A stretch of DNA of 64,000 nt from Todiramphus chloris collaris (taxonomy: Eukaryota > Chordata > Aves > Coraciiformes > Alcedinidae). A program made the translations under genes and the position numbers. The stretch is from positions 14,556,548-14,620,547 of the forward strand of contig JANVCC010010406.1 in NCBI GenBank assembly GCA_025345505.1. Direction: 5' to 3'. Numbering within the stretch: the stretch's first letter is position 1; each line of letters starts with the position of its first letter. Under the pieces are notes generated by a model. That model did no database searches. It was not told the origin of the DNA and worked only from the letters and a program-made list of their open reading frames with translations. Positions 25,875-38,700 of this stretch are shown piece after piece.

Positions 25875-26640
25875 ATGTCAAGGTTTAGGGTCGGGAAAGC
25901 CCGCTAGACCTATAACAGAAGCTCTCTGTTAATGCCCCTCCCTCCCCAAAGGGGAAGAGAAAGGGAATAAGGGAGAGAGACTTAGCGATTAGAAAAGGAA
26001 ACTAGAACAGCTTAAATGAAAATAATAATAATGGAATATATACAAATATATACAAAACCAATATTGAACCCAGCCACCCTGATGGCAGTTAGAACCCATC
26101 ACCACTGATGCTGTGGAGCAGGCACCAGGAAAGTCCCAGACTGGGCCCAGCAGCAGACAGGAGCTGTGTTCAAGAGCTGGATTCTGGCACTGGATTCAGG
26201 AACACACAGATCAGGTTCAAAGACAAAATGGCCACAGTCTTCCTCAGATGCTGACCATTGAAGAAGAGAACCTGACCCTCGTGATCCCTCGTATTAAACC
26301 AAACATGACATATATGGAATGGAACACCTTGCTGGTTAGTTTGGAGCCACCTGTCCTGTCTACTTCTCCCTGCAGGTGCAGCCTTTCACTTTCTGCACCC
26401 CTAATGTGTTACACAAGATCCAGCAGTGGCCTTGGTCTGCACACCAATCCTTGGTACTCACTCTAACCATGGGGTGTTACCACTGCTAGAAGCAGCCACT
26501 GCCTGTGAGAACAGGCTGCTACCTTCGGACAGTGCAGTTAGTGAGGAGAACTGAGCTGAAAAGTAAAATAGCTGAATGGAATTGTTCTGTTGTATCTCAA
26601 ACCAGTATAGGGCTAAAAAATCCCTAGTCTGTTGGAAAAT
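25875..26640 (-). mobile_element. Avian ERV LTR-type repeat, probable solo LTR
   Basis: The region starts TGTCAAGGTTTAGGGTCGGG and differs from its surroundings by being GC-richer. It shares with the element at 38205-38700 a block of the type CATGACATATATGGAATGG (26306-26324), followed by a TTAGTTTGGAGCCACCTGTC-like stretch (26336-26355). Blocks like this are common in avian ERVL-type LTRs. The orientation is inferred from the related element. The open frame 26113-26466 lies wholly inside and is not a gene. The right edge is uncertain. Confidence 0.55.
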
Positions 26641-29600
26641 TTCTCTCAATACTTTTTTCAGTAAGGCTATACCTATCTTTTTGTTTCTAGATTAAGAGTG
26701 CAATTTATGAGCACAGGAATAATTAGGCATGTTTCATGGCCTGGCAGCTCAAGTTTCATAGCCTGCTATTAACTATTTTATTTAAGGAGTGCTGTTGAAT
26801 GTTGATAACTAGATACTGTGTATCAGGACCAAATTTTGATACTTTTTGTACATTTTCTTTTCATACCCGTTTTATGTGCTTATAGTTGCATGACTATTTT
26901 TCTGAGTTATTTTTAAACTATTGTGAAGAACAGTAAGATGACATGTATCACTGAGATGTGGAAATAGAGACCTGAGAACTTGCAGTCTTAAAACAAACCT
27001 CAGAAAGACAGATTTCAGGCTGGATAATTACATTTACTATTCCTAAATTCTGTCATAGCTTTCAGCTGAGAAAGTTGTCACTCATGTTTTTGCTTCCCAG
27101 ATTCTTTTTCTGCTTGCGAAGTATGGAGCTCTTCATATATATGCCTTGAAGCTTTTGGTTTTAACTGGTAAACAAGTTGATAAATGTTGTAGACTGGTCA
27201 TGTGACACTGACTTATGATAGGATCATTCAATAATTATTTTTAAGATTTACAGGAAGTGAGGAAGGAGTAAAAGGAATAGAGAACTGGAAAAGCTTTAGA
27301 GAGGGATACTAGGGCTGATGAAAAATTTGCCTTTTTGTTTTAATAATTGTTAGTAAGCTCTCACTTTTCAATCTGAAAGACAGTTGAATAGAAGGGGGTA
27401 TGATATAAAGACCTTGCATGTCTGCAGGAAAATATTTTACTTATGTTTTTGCATGACTGCAACATCTGAAGGAAAAAAATAGTTTATTCAAGAAGGTTAG
27501 CTCTGATGACCAGATGCCTACCAAATTAATCAAATGCTTCTAAATAATTAAAATACTAAAATAATGCATTAAATGTGACAGTTTGTTGTAAGTTAAGGCA
27601 GCAGTTGACACATAAAATTAAAGGAAGGCTAGAATATTTTCCATTATCTTGTCTGCACATCACAATTACCACACATGCCTTTTGTACATGAATGCTTTTA
27701 TTTTTGCTTTGCATTGAAATCTTGATTGACTGTGGCACCTACAGATACTTTATCTGAAAGACATTAGACTTGCATCTAATAAAGATAACAGTTTGATTTT
27801 TGCCCTTCAGCTGCTTTCTCATTTTTGTATTTTTTTTCAATTTTATGTGGACATAAATGTAATAAAAATCTCAAGTGAGGCGTTAACTGCAATTTTTTTA
27901 CTTGTTATGTTAATCTGTAATACCATGGTATTAAGGATTTTTTAAATTTTTTTTTTTCTTCCACAAAATGGGTTATAAAATAAAGAGAATAGAAGCACAG
28001 TGGCAAATTGGAAATGATAGTTTAAAGCATTTTCAGAAGCTGTTTTAGAGACGAGAGGACATCTATCTGTGATGTTCAATTATGTTAAAAAAGAAACTAA
28101 AGTTTAATACATTGTAAATATGTAGCAGTGTTATAAAAAGCTGTGTATGGTGTATAGTATTAGTTAATTCATTCCATGCAGAAGTCGTTACCTGTTGTGT
28201 ATGAAAAGAAGTATAAATAGTCATTGCAATGAAACTTGACGCAGAACTTGCGTAACTTCTGAGAGTCTCAAATCTGAAAATTTGAGCTGCTGAAGAATTG
28301 AACTTTATCTCAACTGATAGTTACGTGAGTCAAGGTAGGAAAGTTGCACCGAAGAGATAATAAGCTTAAGGTTGTAATATATTCAGCTGGGCTTGTATTT
28401 CACAGCACTTGCTTCTTTCGTGGTTTTTGTACCCTGTGCTTTGTATAGCATACAAATTGGCAGTGCTTCTTTGTGACGACTGTTGTCATGCAGTCTCATC
28501 CTTCTAATTTCTTTTAGATGCAAGACAGAAAGTTAAATTAGTTTGAATCACTGTAAATTAATTTAAATAAATTAAATGAAGATTGTATTTATACCTACCA
28601 AAATAAAACCTGAAAATAACTAGAAAACTCAGTCCCCCTTTATCTCTGCATGTGTTCCAAGAATACTGATGACTGAATTATTATTCATGTTTTGTATGTA
28701 CTAAGTCCTTTAAGTGAACATCTACATAAGTAAAAAAAATACCATAACTGTGAGCTTAATTCAATTAATTTGGATTATTTTAAATTATATTAAACTACAG
28801 TAATGATATTTGCAGTTAGGGTGTTCACTTTCTTCTGTTGTAAGTTTTCTAATTATATTTTATATTTTTATTTAATATTAATAAACTAGAAATACAACAC
28901 CTTTACTGCAGAATTTCAGGTGGGGACTTGAGTATGGATGTGTATAAAAATATAGTAATTCTAACCTCATTGACTGGTCAGAATTTGATTTGAAAGTTCC
29001 CTAAGAATATGATTTGATTTGTGTGTCCTTAAATAATGACATTATTATTGTCCAAATTACATATCCTTGATCATAGAAGGTAATATGTAGCCCATTGCCC
29101 AGTTCAGGACAATGGAGTTGAATTGACTAATATTGTAATTTGTCCATGTATGATTGCTGTATTGTCTGTATATGGTTTTAGCTGAACAGTTTAATTTAAA
29201 ACAGTATGGACATTCTCAATACCACAAACAAGCATTCCAAATATCTGGAAAACAGTAATTGACTAGTGAGTGGAACCCAATCCCTTTCAGTTCGCATGAG
29301 TGATCGTTGTGATGTGATGTGGTCTGGTCATTTGGTATGATCTGTATGTGATACGTAGGAATGATATTCTCAGAATGAAGGGAAAAAAGAAAAAAAAAAA
29401 GAGCCTTCCCCAGGTTGCAATACTCACTCTACCTCCATAATTTGTAGAGTTGACCTTATTTTAAAATGTTCTTCATCCCTGAACCTTTTCATGTAAGCTT
29501 TGAAGACTCTCAGTGCAGCAGTGTCCTATGCGCAGGATTCCTGTCTCCCTCAGATACAGTTGGGTATCTGCTTAGTGCCCACTGCTTCCAGCTTCACCCA

Positions 29601-32362
29601 GAGGTAGGAAGGCCCTGGCTTGTATCTAGAGTATGGAAGTTTTATTGTCTGCTGAGGTGGAATAGCATTGACAAAAGGGGTGTCTTCACCAGCCCAGTGA
29701 TAAAGACTGTAAGTCAAAAAGTAGTTTTATTTTGTTAGTACAAATATATTGGTTACCTTGTGAGTGGTTATCTTATTTTGGCACATGTTACCTGTCAGAG
29801 TATGTATGTAGTGTCTTCTGAGAGCGTGCTTTGCACTGTTAACACAGTATGAAGCCTATGTTTTCACATATTCTTTGGTGGTGTTGCTTATGTTAGCATG
29901 AATTGGATAAGGTTTTTAAAAAGCCTGAGTGGGATTTTCAGTTTGGTGGATAAATGTACTCTACCTGTAGTTTATAGGTACCCAACACCTTTGGGCCACC
30001 AAGTGTTTACTTGCATATCTTGTAGACTGTTCTAATTCTGCTCTAGTTCTTGAGAATGTCCATGTTTCTTTAAGTCATGGATTGCATAATTTCCAACTGG
30101 ATGGCCTTTTTCTCATGGATATGAATCAGTGAGCAACATAATTCTGTTTTACCCCGATCTTTTATTATTTTTCATTGGCTCTCATGAAGTAATTTCTTTT
30201 GAATTGTCGTTTTGTGTTCTGTATAATAATTTCCAAGAAGATAAGTAGGGTACAGATCACTAAATATAACTAATGAAGAAGAGGTGTAGAAGAGGTCTGC
30301 CATGTCTCAAGAGACCACCCAAGGAATTGGAGTTGCATATAAATTCCCACAAAATACCTGCTTTTGTGGAATTTATTTAGAGTTAATGGATAGGTTTTAG
30401 TGGATTAAGAATTAAGACTTCATCTGTCTCATAAAAGCATGATGTACTGCAGAACTTTTAATAGTGGTTCCATTTTAGATCAATTGCAGTTTTTTTTTTT
30501 CTTTTGGTTGTGGGATTCTGCTAAATACCTAGGATTAACTAGTAATCCTGTAAATTGGTAATTTTAACATCAGCTTGGTATTTACGAATGGCTGTGGTGT
30601 GTTCCAGGCATATCTTGAATTGGCCTGCATTTAATGTATTTGTAAGGGTCCTGTGATGTTTCTAATGCAATGTTCTCTCTTCAATGTGCTGTTGGGTACT
30701 TTCTACATCTGATAACCAATTTTCCCAGAGGGATTTCCTTTGCCAACAGAAAAGCTTGCGTGACTGTACCTTTAGTCTGTGCAGAACAAAAGACGTTCTG
30801 ATAAACGAAGCCTTGTAATGAAGAAATACTACCTTCCTTTCATCCCTTGTTCACTTAAGGGTAGTGCTTTTGAGAAAATGAGGTCAGTGAGGCTGGAAAA
30901 TTTGAGTGTGTCTAAGCGTAGACTTTGGCAGAATCAGAAGCTTTTTATTATTTTTTTTAGTGGTACAGATTGTGTAGGCTGCACTTTGATATTACTGTGA
31001 GGGCTCTGTAAGCACAGCAATGGTTCTGTGAATTTCCCTTAATGGATTTTGAGCAGGTTGTGTTCTGCTGTTCAGTGTTGTTTGCGATTTTCTTAGAATT
31101 CATCAACAAGCTTGCATTCTGTTTGGATTTGTCTTGTCACAACTCTTTATGACCTCTTGGAGGTCTAGTGGTACAAATTAAGTTTTGGATATCTGCCCAT
31201 CATTTGGTTTTTATCATCATGTAGTGAGCTAATTAAGCATGTTGTAGTAGCAGAATTCGCTGCAGAATTTGTTTTCTCAGCGAAAACAACTCAGTCAAAC
31301 TCTTCTTGCTTTTAGAAATTAAAGGGTTTTCTAGTTTTCATACCAGTTACTTCCTCACTCTCAAGTACCACCTTCAATCACTTTTTTCAGAGTACAGTTC
31401 AGTATGTTTCTTTTACTGTGCTGCTCAGGACTGAGATTTCTTGAAGTTTATAAGCTGTAGAATCCAAGTTATTGTTATCATTATGGTTATCATTAGGAAT
31501 TAATTATTCCAAAACAGTTGAAATTTATTTACTGGAGCCTGGTAATTGTGGGCTAGTTTCTTTTAACTTTCTTTTAGACAGCGAAGCCAAATGTGTGGTA
31601 AAACTGTTCCTATCAAGTAGAACTTTTTGAAACTTAGATTATTATTTGTAATTACAAAAGAGAGTAAATAATTCTGTGGTTGTTTATGGGGAGAAAAAAG
31701 AAAGAATGCTAAATTTGAATATAATTTGATCTCGGGGCATTTTAGCGGGGTTCCTAGTACATTGGTCATCATGAGTGTACATTATACCTTTGCTGCTTAA
31801 GTGCTGCTTAACCTAATATCTGAGAAATCAGAAAAAAAAATTCTCCCAAGACTGGGAAGAGTACTAGAAAATAATGTACAAAGAATATAACAATTATAAT
31901 AGGATCACCTTAAAATTGTTCTGGAATTGTAGGGAGGTCAATAGACAGAAATAGAAAAGTCATCAGTAAGAGGAAATTAAGAAGTTAAATCTGACATTAC
32001 AGAGACGGCTATGTATTATGGCTAAAGATTTCATGTTGCTTTTTTTTTTTTCTCTCAAGTAATTAAAAATATTTAGATGGTTAATTGATTGAAATAATTT
32101 GGGTTTTTTTTTGTTTTTTTTTTTCTTTAAATAAGTAAGTAGTGACTGTGTTGCTTCAAGAATGAAATGGCTTCTTTAAATGACAAACTAGCATTTGTAT
32201 GAGAGGTGTACAACAACTTCTGCAAACAGTAGACATGACAGAAAGCCCTTTTACACGTTAGATGTCCTGTAGCTAATTCTGTTTCAACTAAGCAATGTTT
32301 TTGTATCATTTGTGTAATAATTTTTGTTACGTTTTTCCTGTGCTTTTTCCATGGTGACTTAT

Positions 32363-34560
32363 CATAGAATCATAGAATAGTTTCGGCTGGAAGAGACCTT
32401 CAAGATCATCAAGTCCAACCTTATTCCTGTCCATATTAAAAACCACTAAACCATGTGCCTAAGCACAACATCTACCCACCTCTTAAACACTTGCAGGGAT
32501 GGTGACTCCACCACCTCCCTGGACAGGCCATTCCAATGCCTGACAACCCTTTCTGGAAAGAAATGCTTCCTAATATCCAGCCTGAACCTCCCCTGGTTCA
32601 ACTTCAGGCCATTTCCTCTTGTTCTATTGTTTGTTACCAGGGAGAACAGACCAACTTGGGCCTCGCTACAACTTCCCTTCAGGTAGCTGTAGAGGGCAAT
32701 AAGGTCTCTCCTCAGCCTTCTTTTCTCAAGGCTAAACAGCCCCAGATCCTTCAGCCTTTCCTCATAAGACACATACTCCCAACCCTTTACTATCTTGGTA
32801 GCCTATCTCTGTACCCTCTCCAGCACCTCAGCGTCCTTCTTGTTGAGAGGGGCCCAAAACTGAACACAGTATTCGAGGTACAGCCTCACCAAAGCCGAGT
32901 ATAGAGGAACAATCACCTCCCTGCTCCTGCTGACCACACTATTCTGGATACAAGCCAGGATGCCTTTAGCCCTCTTGGCCACCTGGGCACACTGCTGGCT
33001 CATATTCAGGCAGCTGTCAATCAAGACCCCCAGGCCCTTCTCTGCCTGGCAGCTCTCCAGCCACTCCTCCCCAAGCCTGGAGCGCTGCTGGGGGTTGGTG
33101 TGGCCCAAGTGCAGGATGTGGCATTTGGCCTTATTGAAACTCATGAAATTGGCCTTGGCCCAGTGATCCAGCCTGTCTAGAGCCCTTTGTAGAACTTCTC
33201 TAACCTCAAGCAGATGGACACTTCCACCCAGCTTGGTGTCATCTGCAGATTTACCAAGGGTGCACTCTGTCTCCTCATCCAAATCGTTGATGAAGGTGTT
33301 AAACCGGAGTGGCCCCAGTACTGAGCCCTGGGGGACACCACTCATGACTGGCAGCCCACTGGATTTAACTCCATTGACCACAACCCTTTGGACTCATCCA
33401 TCTAACCAGTTTTCCACTCAGGAAAGTGTATGCCCATCCAAGCCCAGAGCAGTCAATTTGTCTCTGATAGAACACTGTGGGAAATGGTATCAAATGCCTT
33501 GCTAAAGTCAAGATAGACAACATCCACAGCCTTGCCTTCATCCAACAAGCGGGTCACCCTATCACAGAAGGAGATCAGGTTTGTTAAACAGGACCTGCCC
33601 TTCATAAATCCCTGCTGTCTGGCCGTGATCACCTAGCTGTCCTGCATGTGCTGCATAATAGAATCCAGGATGATCTGCTCCATCCGCTTCCCTGGTACTG
33701 AAGTCAAACTGACAAGCCTGTAGTTACCCGGATCATCCTTCTGTCCCTGCTTATATATGGGTATTATATTTGCTGACCTCCAGTCTGCTGGTACCTCCCC
33801 AGTCAGCCAGGGCTGCTGATAAATGATGGACAGTGGCCTGGTGAGCACCCCTGCCAGTTCTCTCAGCACTCTAGGATGTAACCCATCTGGCCCCATAGAT
33901 CTATTCACACTGATATTGAGCAGCATGTCATGGACCATCTTCTCCTGAATTGTAGGGGGGACATTGTGTTCTGGGCCACTGTCTCTTGGCTCGGGGGAGT
34001 GACTCTCCCCGGTGCAAGTGATTCCATTACTAAAGACTGAGGCAAAGAAGGCATTAAGCACCTCAGCCTTCTCCTCATCTTGTATTACCATATTTCCCCC
34101 TGAATCTAGTAGGGGATGGAGGCCCTCCCTCATGTTTCTTTTATTCTTGATGTATTTGTATAAATTTTTCTTGTTGCTCTTTACCCCTAAAGCCAGATTA
34201 ACTTCTAGTTCAGCTTTTGACCTTCTAATTATTTCTCTGCATGACCTGACAACATTCTTAATACTCATTATGAGTCATCTGCCCCTTCTTCCAGAGGCCA
34301 AAAACCCTCCTTTTTTCCCTGCATTGGTATAGATACACTTCAGAGGAGCTAATGATCCCAGCACCTTTTTGTGAACGTGGGTCCCATTTCCCACTAGACA
34401 CTTCTCAGTTACTTCCCTGACATTTAAAACAACAACTGTCCCTTCCTCTTCATTTCTCCTTACATCCCATCCTGTAAGCCCTGGCAGGTTTCCCTTGGGC
34501 TTCCTCATAGCAAGCCCAGTTGTGGCCCCTTCCTCCCCTCAAAACTAGTTTAGACTTCTT
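32363..34560 (-). mobile_element. CR1 LINE, minus strand, reverse transcriptase largely readable
   Basis: Read on the minus strand, the left-hand start near 34508 carries the ORF2 opening (LAPLKCIYTNA at about 34340-34310). It then jumps to the reverse transcriptase N-terminal region (34268-33633: MGPDGLHPRVLRELAGVL, DPGNYRLVSLTSVPGK). The middle (about 33600-33400) has a frameshift but still shows YLDFSKAFDTISHSV. From 33381 to 32446 one frame is open apart from a single TAG at 32803-32805. It includes [40 protein letters not shown] and [20 protein letters not shown]. The 3' tail ends ATTCTATGATTCTATGAT at about 32363. The endonuclease domain is deleted (join near 34270-34310). Confidence 0.92.
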
Positions 34561-36861
34561 ACTGCTCTCATACAGTTACCAGGCTTTTCCAGTAAAACAG
34601 TTACAGTTCAGTTTGGAGAGTAATTGAGGGGTGTTCTTCATTAATATATTCATTGCAGACAAACATTTACACCTTGGATAATCCTAGGTAATTTATCAAG
34701 AACAATCTCTCTGAAAGATCTTTTGTGTTCTTCAGGCATAAAATAGAATTTTATGCATAAATGAATCCAAAGTGTTTCGGATGTTATATATCCAAAGTAC
34801 AATGAAAAATATTTTTTCTGAATCAGTATTAATACCATCATTAAGGAGATCTTTTCATCATGAAAAGCATTGTATCTTCTTTATCAAGTTGCTGTGCAAG
34901 ATAAGGAATTTTGCCTCTCTCCTTTTTTTTTCTCGTACAGTAGAATTTAGCTGATTCATACTGCACTAATTTAAAAACTTAGAATTCATCTTTTCCTCCT
35001 ATCTGTTTCAAGAGAGGACTTTGATGAAGCTGTATAGGTAGTGGTGAGAACTAACTCTTACAGTCTAAGAAAAGGAGCCACCTCTCCTTGTTTTGTCTTG
35101 TTTGCTCAGTATTCTTCCAATGGAACTGCTAGCTTTATACCTCATTTATGTTTTCTGGAAATTAAGACATTTTTAAAATGGTTATTTTTTAATAACTTTT
35201 TTTTTTTTAGAAGTAACCTGCCACTCTGTGAAATCTCTGAAATCACTTGAGAATACATGACATACAGTACAGTAAATAGTTGATGTTAAGAAGTCTTGTT
35301 AATATTGAAATATATACTCTACAGAAGGAAGCAAAATAAATAATTAAGGTTGAATCTCACAGAAAAGGATTACTTTCAAATGTTATACAGTAATACACTG
35401 AAGTTACATTTATTCAGGACTATTAAATGTATGGATTGCAGTTGCTCATAGTACATCTCATAGTGATTCCTGCTAATGATCTGGTAAAAAAAATAAATTA
35501 AAGACTATAAAGATAAATAACAATAATTATTTTTATAATTACTAAGGTAATAAAGATTATCTTATCTGTGCTGCTTAGTGAGTAAATTGTTCCCATTGTC
35601 AACCTAGTTCTGCTGATGTTAGTGCTGCAGTTTTTTGAGACTTGTGTGACACAGTCAAAAGTATTTCTCTTGACTCCAACAAAAGATATTTGTTCATCTC
35701 AGAGCAAGTAATACACCTGTATGTAAGTGGAAGAAGGATTGAGAGCAAGTATTTCAAGTTAATATTAGGTGGTTAGATTGTGCTCACTGTATTCCTTCCA
35801 TTTTTCAATCTGACATTTTCAGGAGCTTCTAGTTTTCATTAACTCCTATGCCCTTTCCTTTGTTTTATTGTTTGTAGGAATTGTGTTTTTAGGATTGTTA
35901 CCTTCTTTCTAAAATGGAGTCTGAAAGGAGGTCAGGAAGGACTAAACCAGTGGTGTTCTGGAAACTTTCCACCTTTTTCTCCTTATCTTATCCTGTTTTC
36001 CTTGTAACATAGTCGTTTCTTACTGTAATGTACTTAGGCTGAAGGGAAAAGAAGCCAGTGTTATCATTTTAGAGAAGGAAAGATTGGGTAGCTCATTTTG
36101 AGCTGTAGCTGGGCTGCTGTTCACATCCTGGTTAGAGGGTCAGATACCAGAGTTTAATAATACTGAAACCTTGTATTTGATTTTTCACTTTTCTCCTCAT
36201 TCATTTATATACATGTTCTCAACAAATGAATTATGTCATGAACAAAGCACAGTTTGTGCAGTGCTGTGCAAATAATTATGAAAGTTGAAACATGGAAAAC
36301 AATCTTGGATTACAGAAATCAAGAGAAGGTATAAAGAAGCAAAAAGTACCCCACCTGTTTTTAGTTGCACCAGATATGTCTGTCAAAGCCATACTTTATA
36401 GCCTTAGTTAGACAGAATGTTGTGTTTGTTTACTGTATAGATTGTCTAGTAGTGCTAGTTAAACCTAGTCCTTGTGGAATTTATATGCTACAGTTGATTT
36501 GCATGTGTGCAGGGTTTGCAGAGAAAATGCCAACATAAAAAAACCGCCTCAAAACAACCAACAATAAAATATTTCTATAAAGGATAAGAAAGTATATCTA
36601 AATTCAAAGGTCCACATTTATTTTACATTATTTCACTTCCTCAACAAGCAAACTAACCCCAAACCTCTGCAACTTCTGAAAATCACTTGTTAACTTAGGA
36701 TGTGCATTATATTTTTATAAAAATCTCTCAGAAACTAGCAGTGACACAATAAGCAATTCTAAACCAAGTTTAAACAGTATTATATATTGTAAAATACTAC
36801 CAAAAAGTTGTGCATGTTTTAAATTAAAAGATACCCAGTTTTGCTTCTTTTGTCTTATTAG

Positions 36862-36965
36862 GGTTCTTCCCAAGCAGCTCTCAAGGATGTGATGCTTTTC
36901 TTCGCCACAAGATGACTCTGATTTCTCCATCAATACTAAAGAAGTATGGAATTCCTTTTGACAAG
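36862..36965 (+). CDS. KDM4C: KDM4C coding exon: JmjC segment with two zinc ligands (about residues 227-261)
   Basis: The exon completes the glycine codon and reads [20 protein letters not shown] and [14 protein letters not shown]. The cysteine at 36888-36890 and histidine at 36906-36908 match C236 and H242, two of the four ligands of the structural zinc found in KDM4 enzymes. The other two are cysteines in the exon after 64000. SSSQGCDAF fits KDM4C best. The acceptor is TCTTATTAG, ending at 36861, and the donor is GTACAT at 36966. It ends in phase 0. Confidence 0.95.
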
Positions 36966-38204
36966 GTACATTAGTGTTTATTTTTAATCTGTGCATTCAT
37001 TCATTTAATTAGCTTGTGTTTACTATAAGGATTGTATATGGTGAGGCAAAATTACAAAATTTTATTTTTTTTTTTTTAGGCACAGACTCCATGAAAAGAT
37101 GTAAACAAATGCTTGTAATATTAGGACTTTTAACATGGTTTAGCTTGGAATTTTCTAGCAGAAAACACTTAATTATAATCTTTATCCTAAAAGTTTTTGT
37201 AACTTTTAAGACCTTACCAATAATTTTTTATTTCTGCTTTATTTCCAGTTAAGTTTGCGTGTGATTTTCTGTTGTCTGAAACACTTCTTAACTAACTGTA
37301 TTAAGTTGCATACCTAATATTTTTAAGTAAATGCTTCATTTCTTTGCCTGGGTGTGGTTTTTCCTATGCAATGAAATGTAACTTTATCTGTATTAAGATT
37401 TAAAAGTTTCAAGTGTAATTAAACCAAGAATAATTGTCACTTAATGTCAAATACATTTTAAAAGCTGTAACATATTAGAAAAAGGTGAATAATTATTTTG
37501 TGCTACTAGATAGTGGCAGACTGGACAATTGCTAAGAATGTTATATAGGAAAGTGGGAAGAATAACTTTCTTTATAAGTGAGTTTAATACATAGCTGTTT
37601 TCAAAAACATCTGAAGTATTCAGTTTCTTCTTCTTTTCCACAAGATTGTCTACCTGATTGTCTTCCCTTTTGAACTTCCTATAGGTTCCAGCTAATAAAA
37701 ATGTTTCTACTGCTTTGCTTTAAGTGTATTTATTCCATATTCTGAGTGCTTTGCAGGTTTTTAAGTTTTGAACTCAAGAGCTCTGCAAGCCTGCTCAGAA
37801 GAGTAGAACTTAATTCAGAAGGTTCATTATGTGAACATCTGTTTATGTTATGCTGAGTTTTTAAAAGCGCTTTGATCCTTATGGGGTTATCATTCATGGT
37901 TTCCCACTATGCAACTGTTTCAAGGTGTATACAGGCAATGTATACTTCTCAGTCTATTCCTGCTGTAATATAGCCTGTAAACTCACCGCTCTCATTCTTT
38001 ATTGTTGTGATTTCTCTTTTATTGTATGTGGTGTTTGTTTATTGATATAACATGGAACTGTGTATGCAAAGAGAGCTTATTGTGTTCCCTGGCCTAGAAT
38101 ATAGGATAATGCAATGCTTTCTATGTGTTTTAGTTCATATTTTCGTGACAGTATAAAATGCCGTCCATATAAATAATATTTAAGGGAATGTTTTAATGTA
38201 TAGA

Positions 38205-38700
38205 AGCATCATGATTTAACCCCAGTAGGCAGCTAAGCACCACACAGCTACTTGCTCATTTGCTTCCAGTGGGATCAGGGATAAAATTGGAAGGGAAAAA
38301 GTCAGAAAGCTCATGGACTGAGATCAAGATAGTTTAGCAGGTAAAGGAACAGCTGTGCATGCAAGCAAAGCAAAGCAAAACAAGGAATTCATTCACTATC
38401 TCACATAGTCAGGTAGGTATTCAGCCGTCTCGAAAGCAGGGCTTCATCACATGTAAAGTGACATGGTGAAACAAATGCCATAACTGCAAATGTGCCCCCT
38501 TCCTCCTTCTTCCCCCAGTTTTTATTGCTGAGCATGACATCATATGATCTGATATCCCTTTGGGCAGTTAGGGTCAACTGTCCCAGCTGTGGGCCCTTCC
38601 AACTTTTGCGCTCCCAGCTTCCTTGCTGCCGGGGCAAAGTGAGAAGCAGAAAAGGCCTCAAGGCTGTGTAAGCACTGCTAAGCTTATTGATGCTGTTTGC
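38205..38700 (-). mobile_element. Avian ERVL-type solo LTR (decayed)
   Basis: The left part, ATGATTTAACCCCAGTAGGC followed by AGCTAAGCACCACACAGCTA, matches what I recall of the conserved end of a widespread avian ERVL-type LTR. The right part has GAGCATGACATCATATGATC and CCCTTTGGGCAGTTAGGGTC. On the minus strand it would give a promoter-like order: a CRE-like TGATGTCA, then a degenerate TATA position (CAATAAAA), so the LTR is read on the minus strand. No internal retroviral genes flank it, so it is a solo LTR. The family name is not certain. Confidence 0.7.

Larger units (their letters stand above)
25209..36861 (+). other. KDM4C: KDM4C intron (11,653 bp)
   Basis: Canonical GT-AG intron. It holds an LTR-type repeat (25875-26640) and the best preserved CR1 of the window, on the minus strand (32363-34560). 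From 26640 to 32360 and from 34560 to 36860 the sequence is AT-rich with short poly-T and poly-A tracts. I see no gene, RNA or recognisable repeat there. Confidence 0.85.

Noticed and set aside
26113-26466. A 117-residue plus-strand frame as a gene
   Set aside because: It lies wholly inside an LTR-type repeat and resembles no protein family.
32453-34332. Plus-strand frames opposite the CR1 at 32.4-34.3 kb
   Set aside because: The minus strand carries the reverse transcriptase motifs. The plus-strand frames are shadows.
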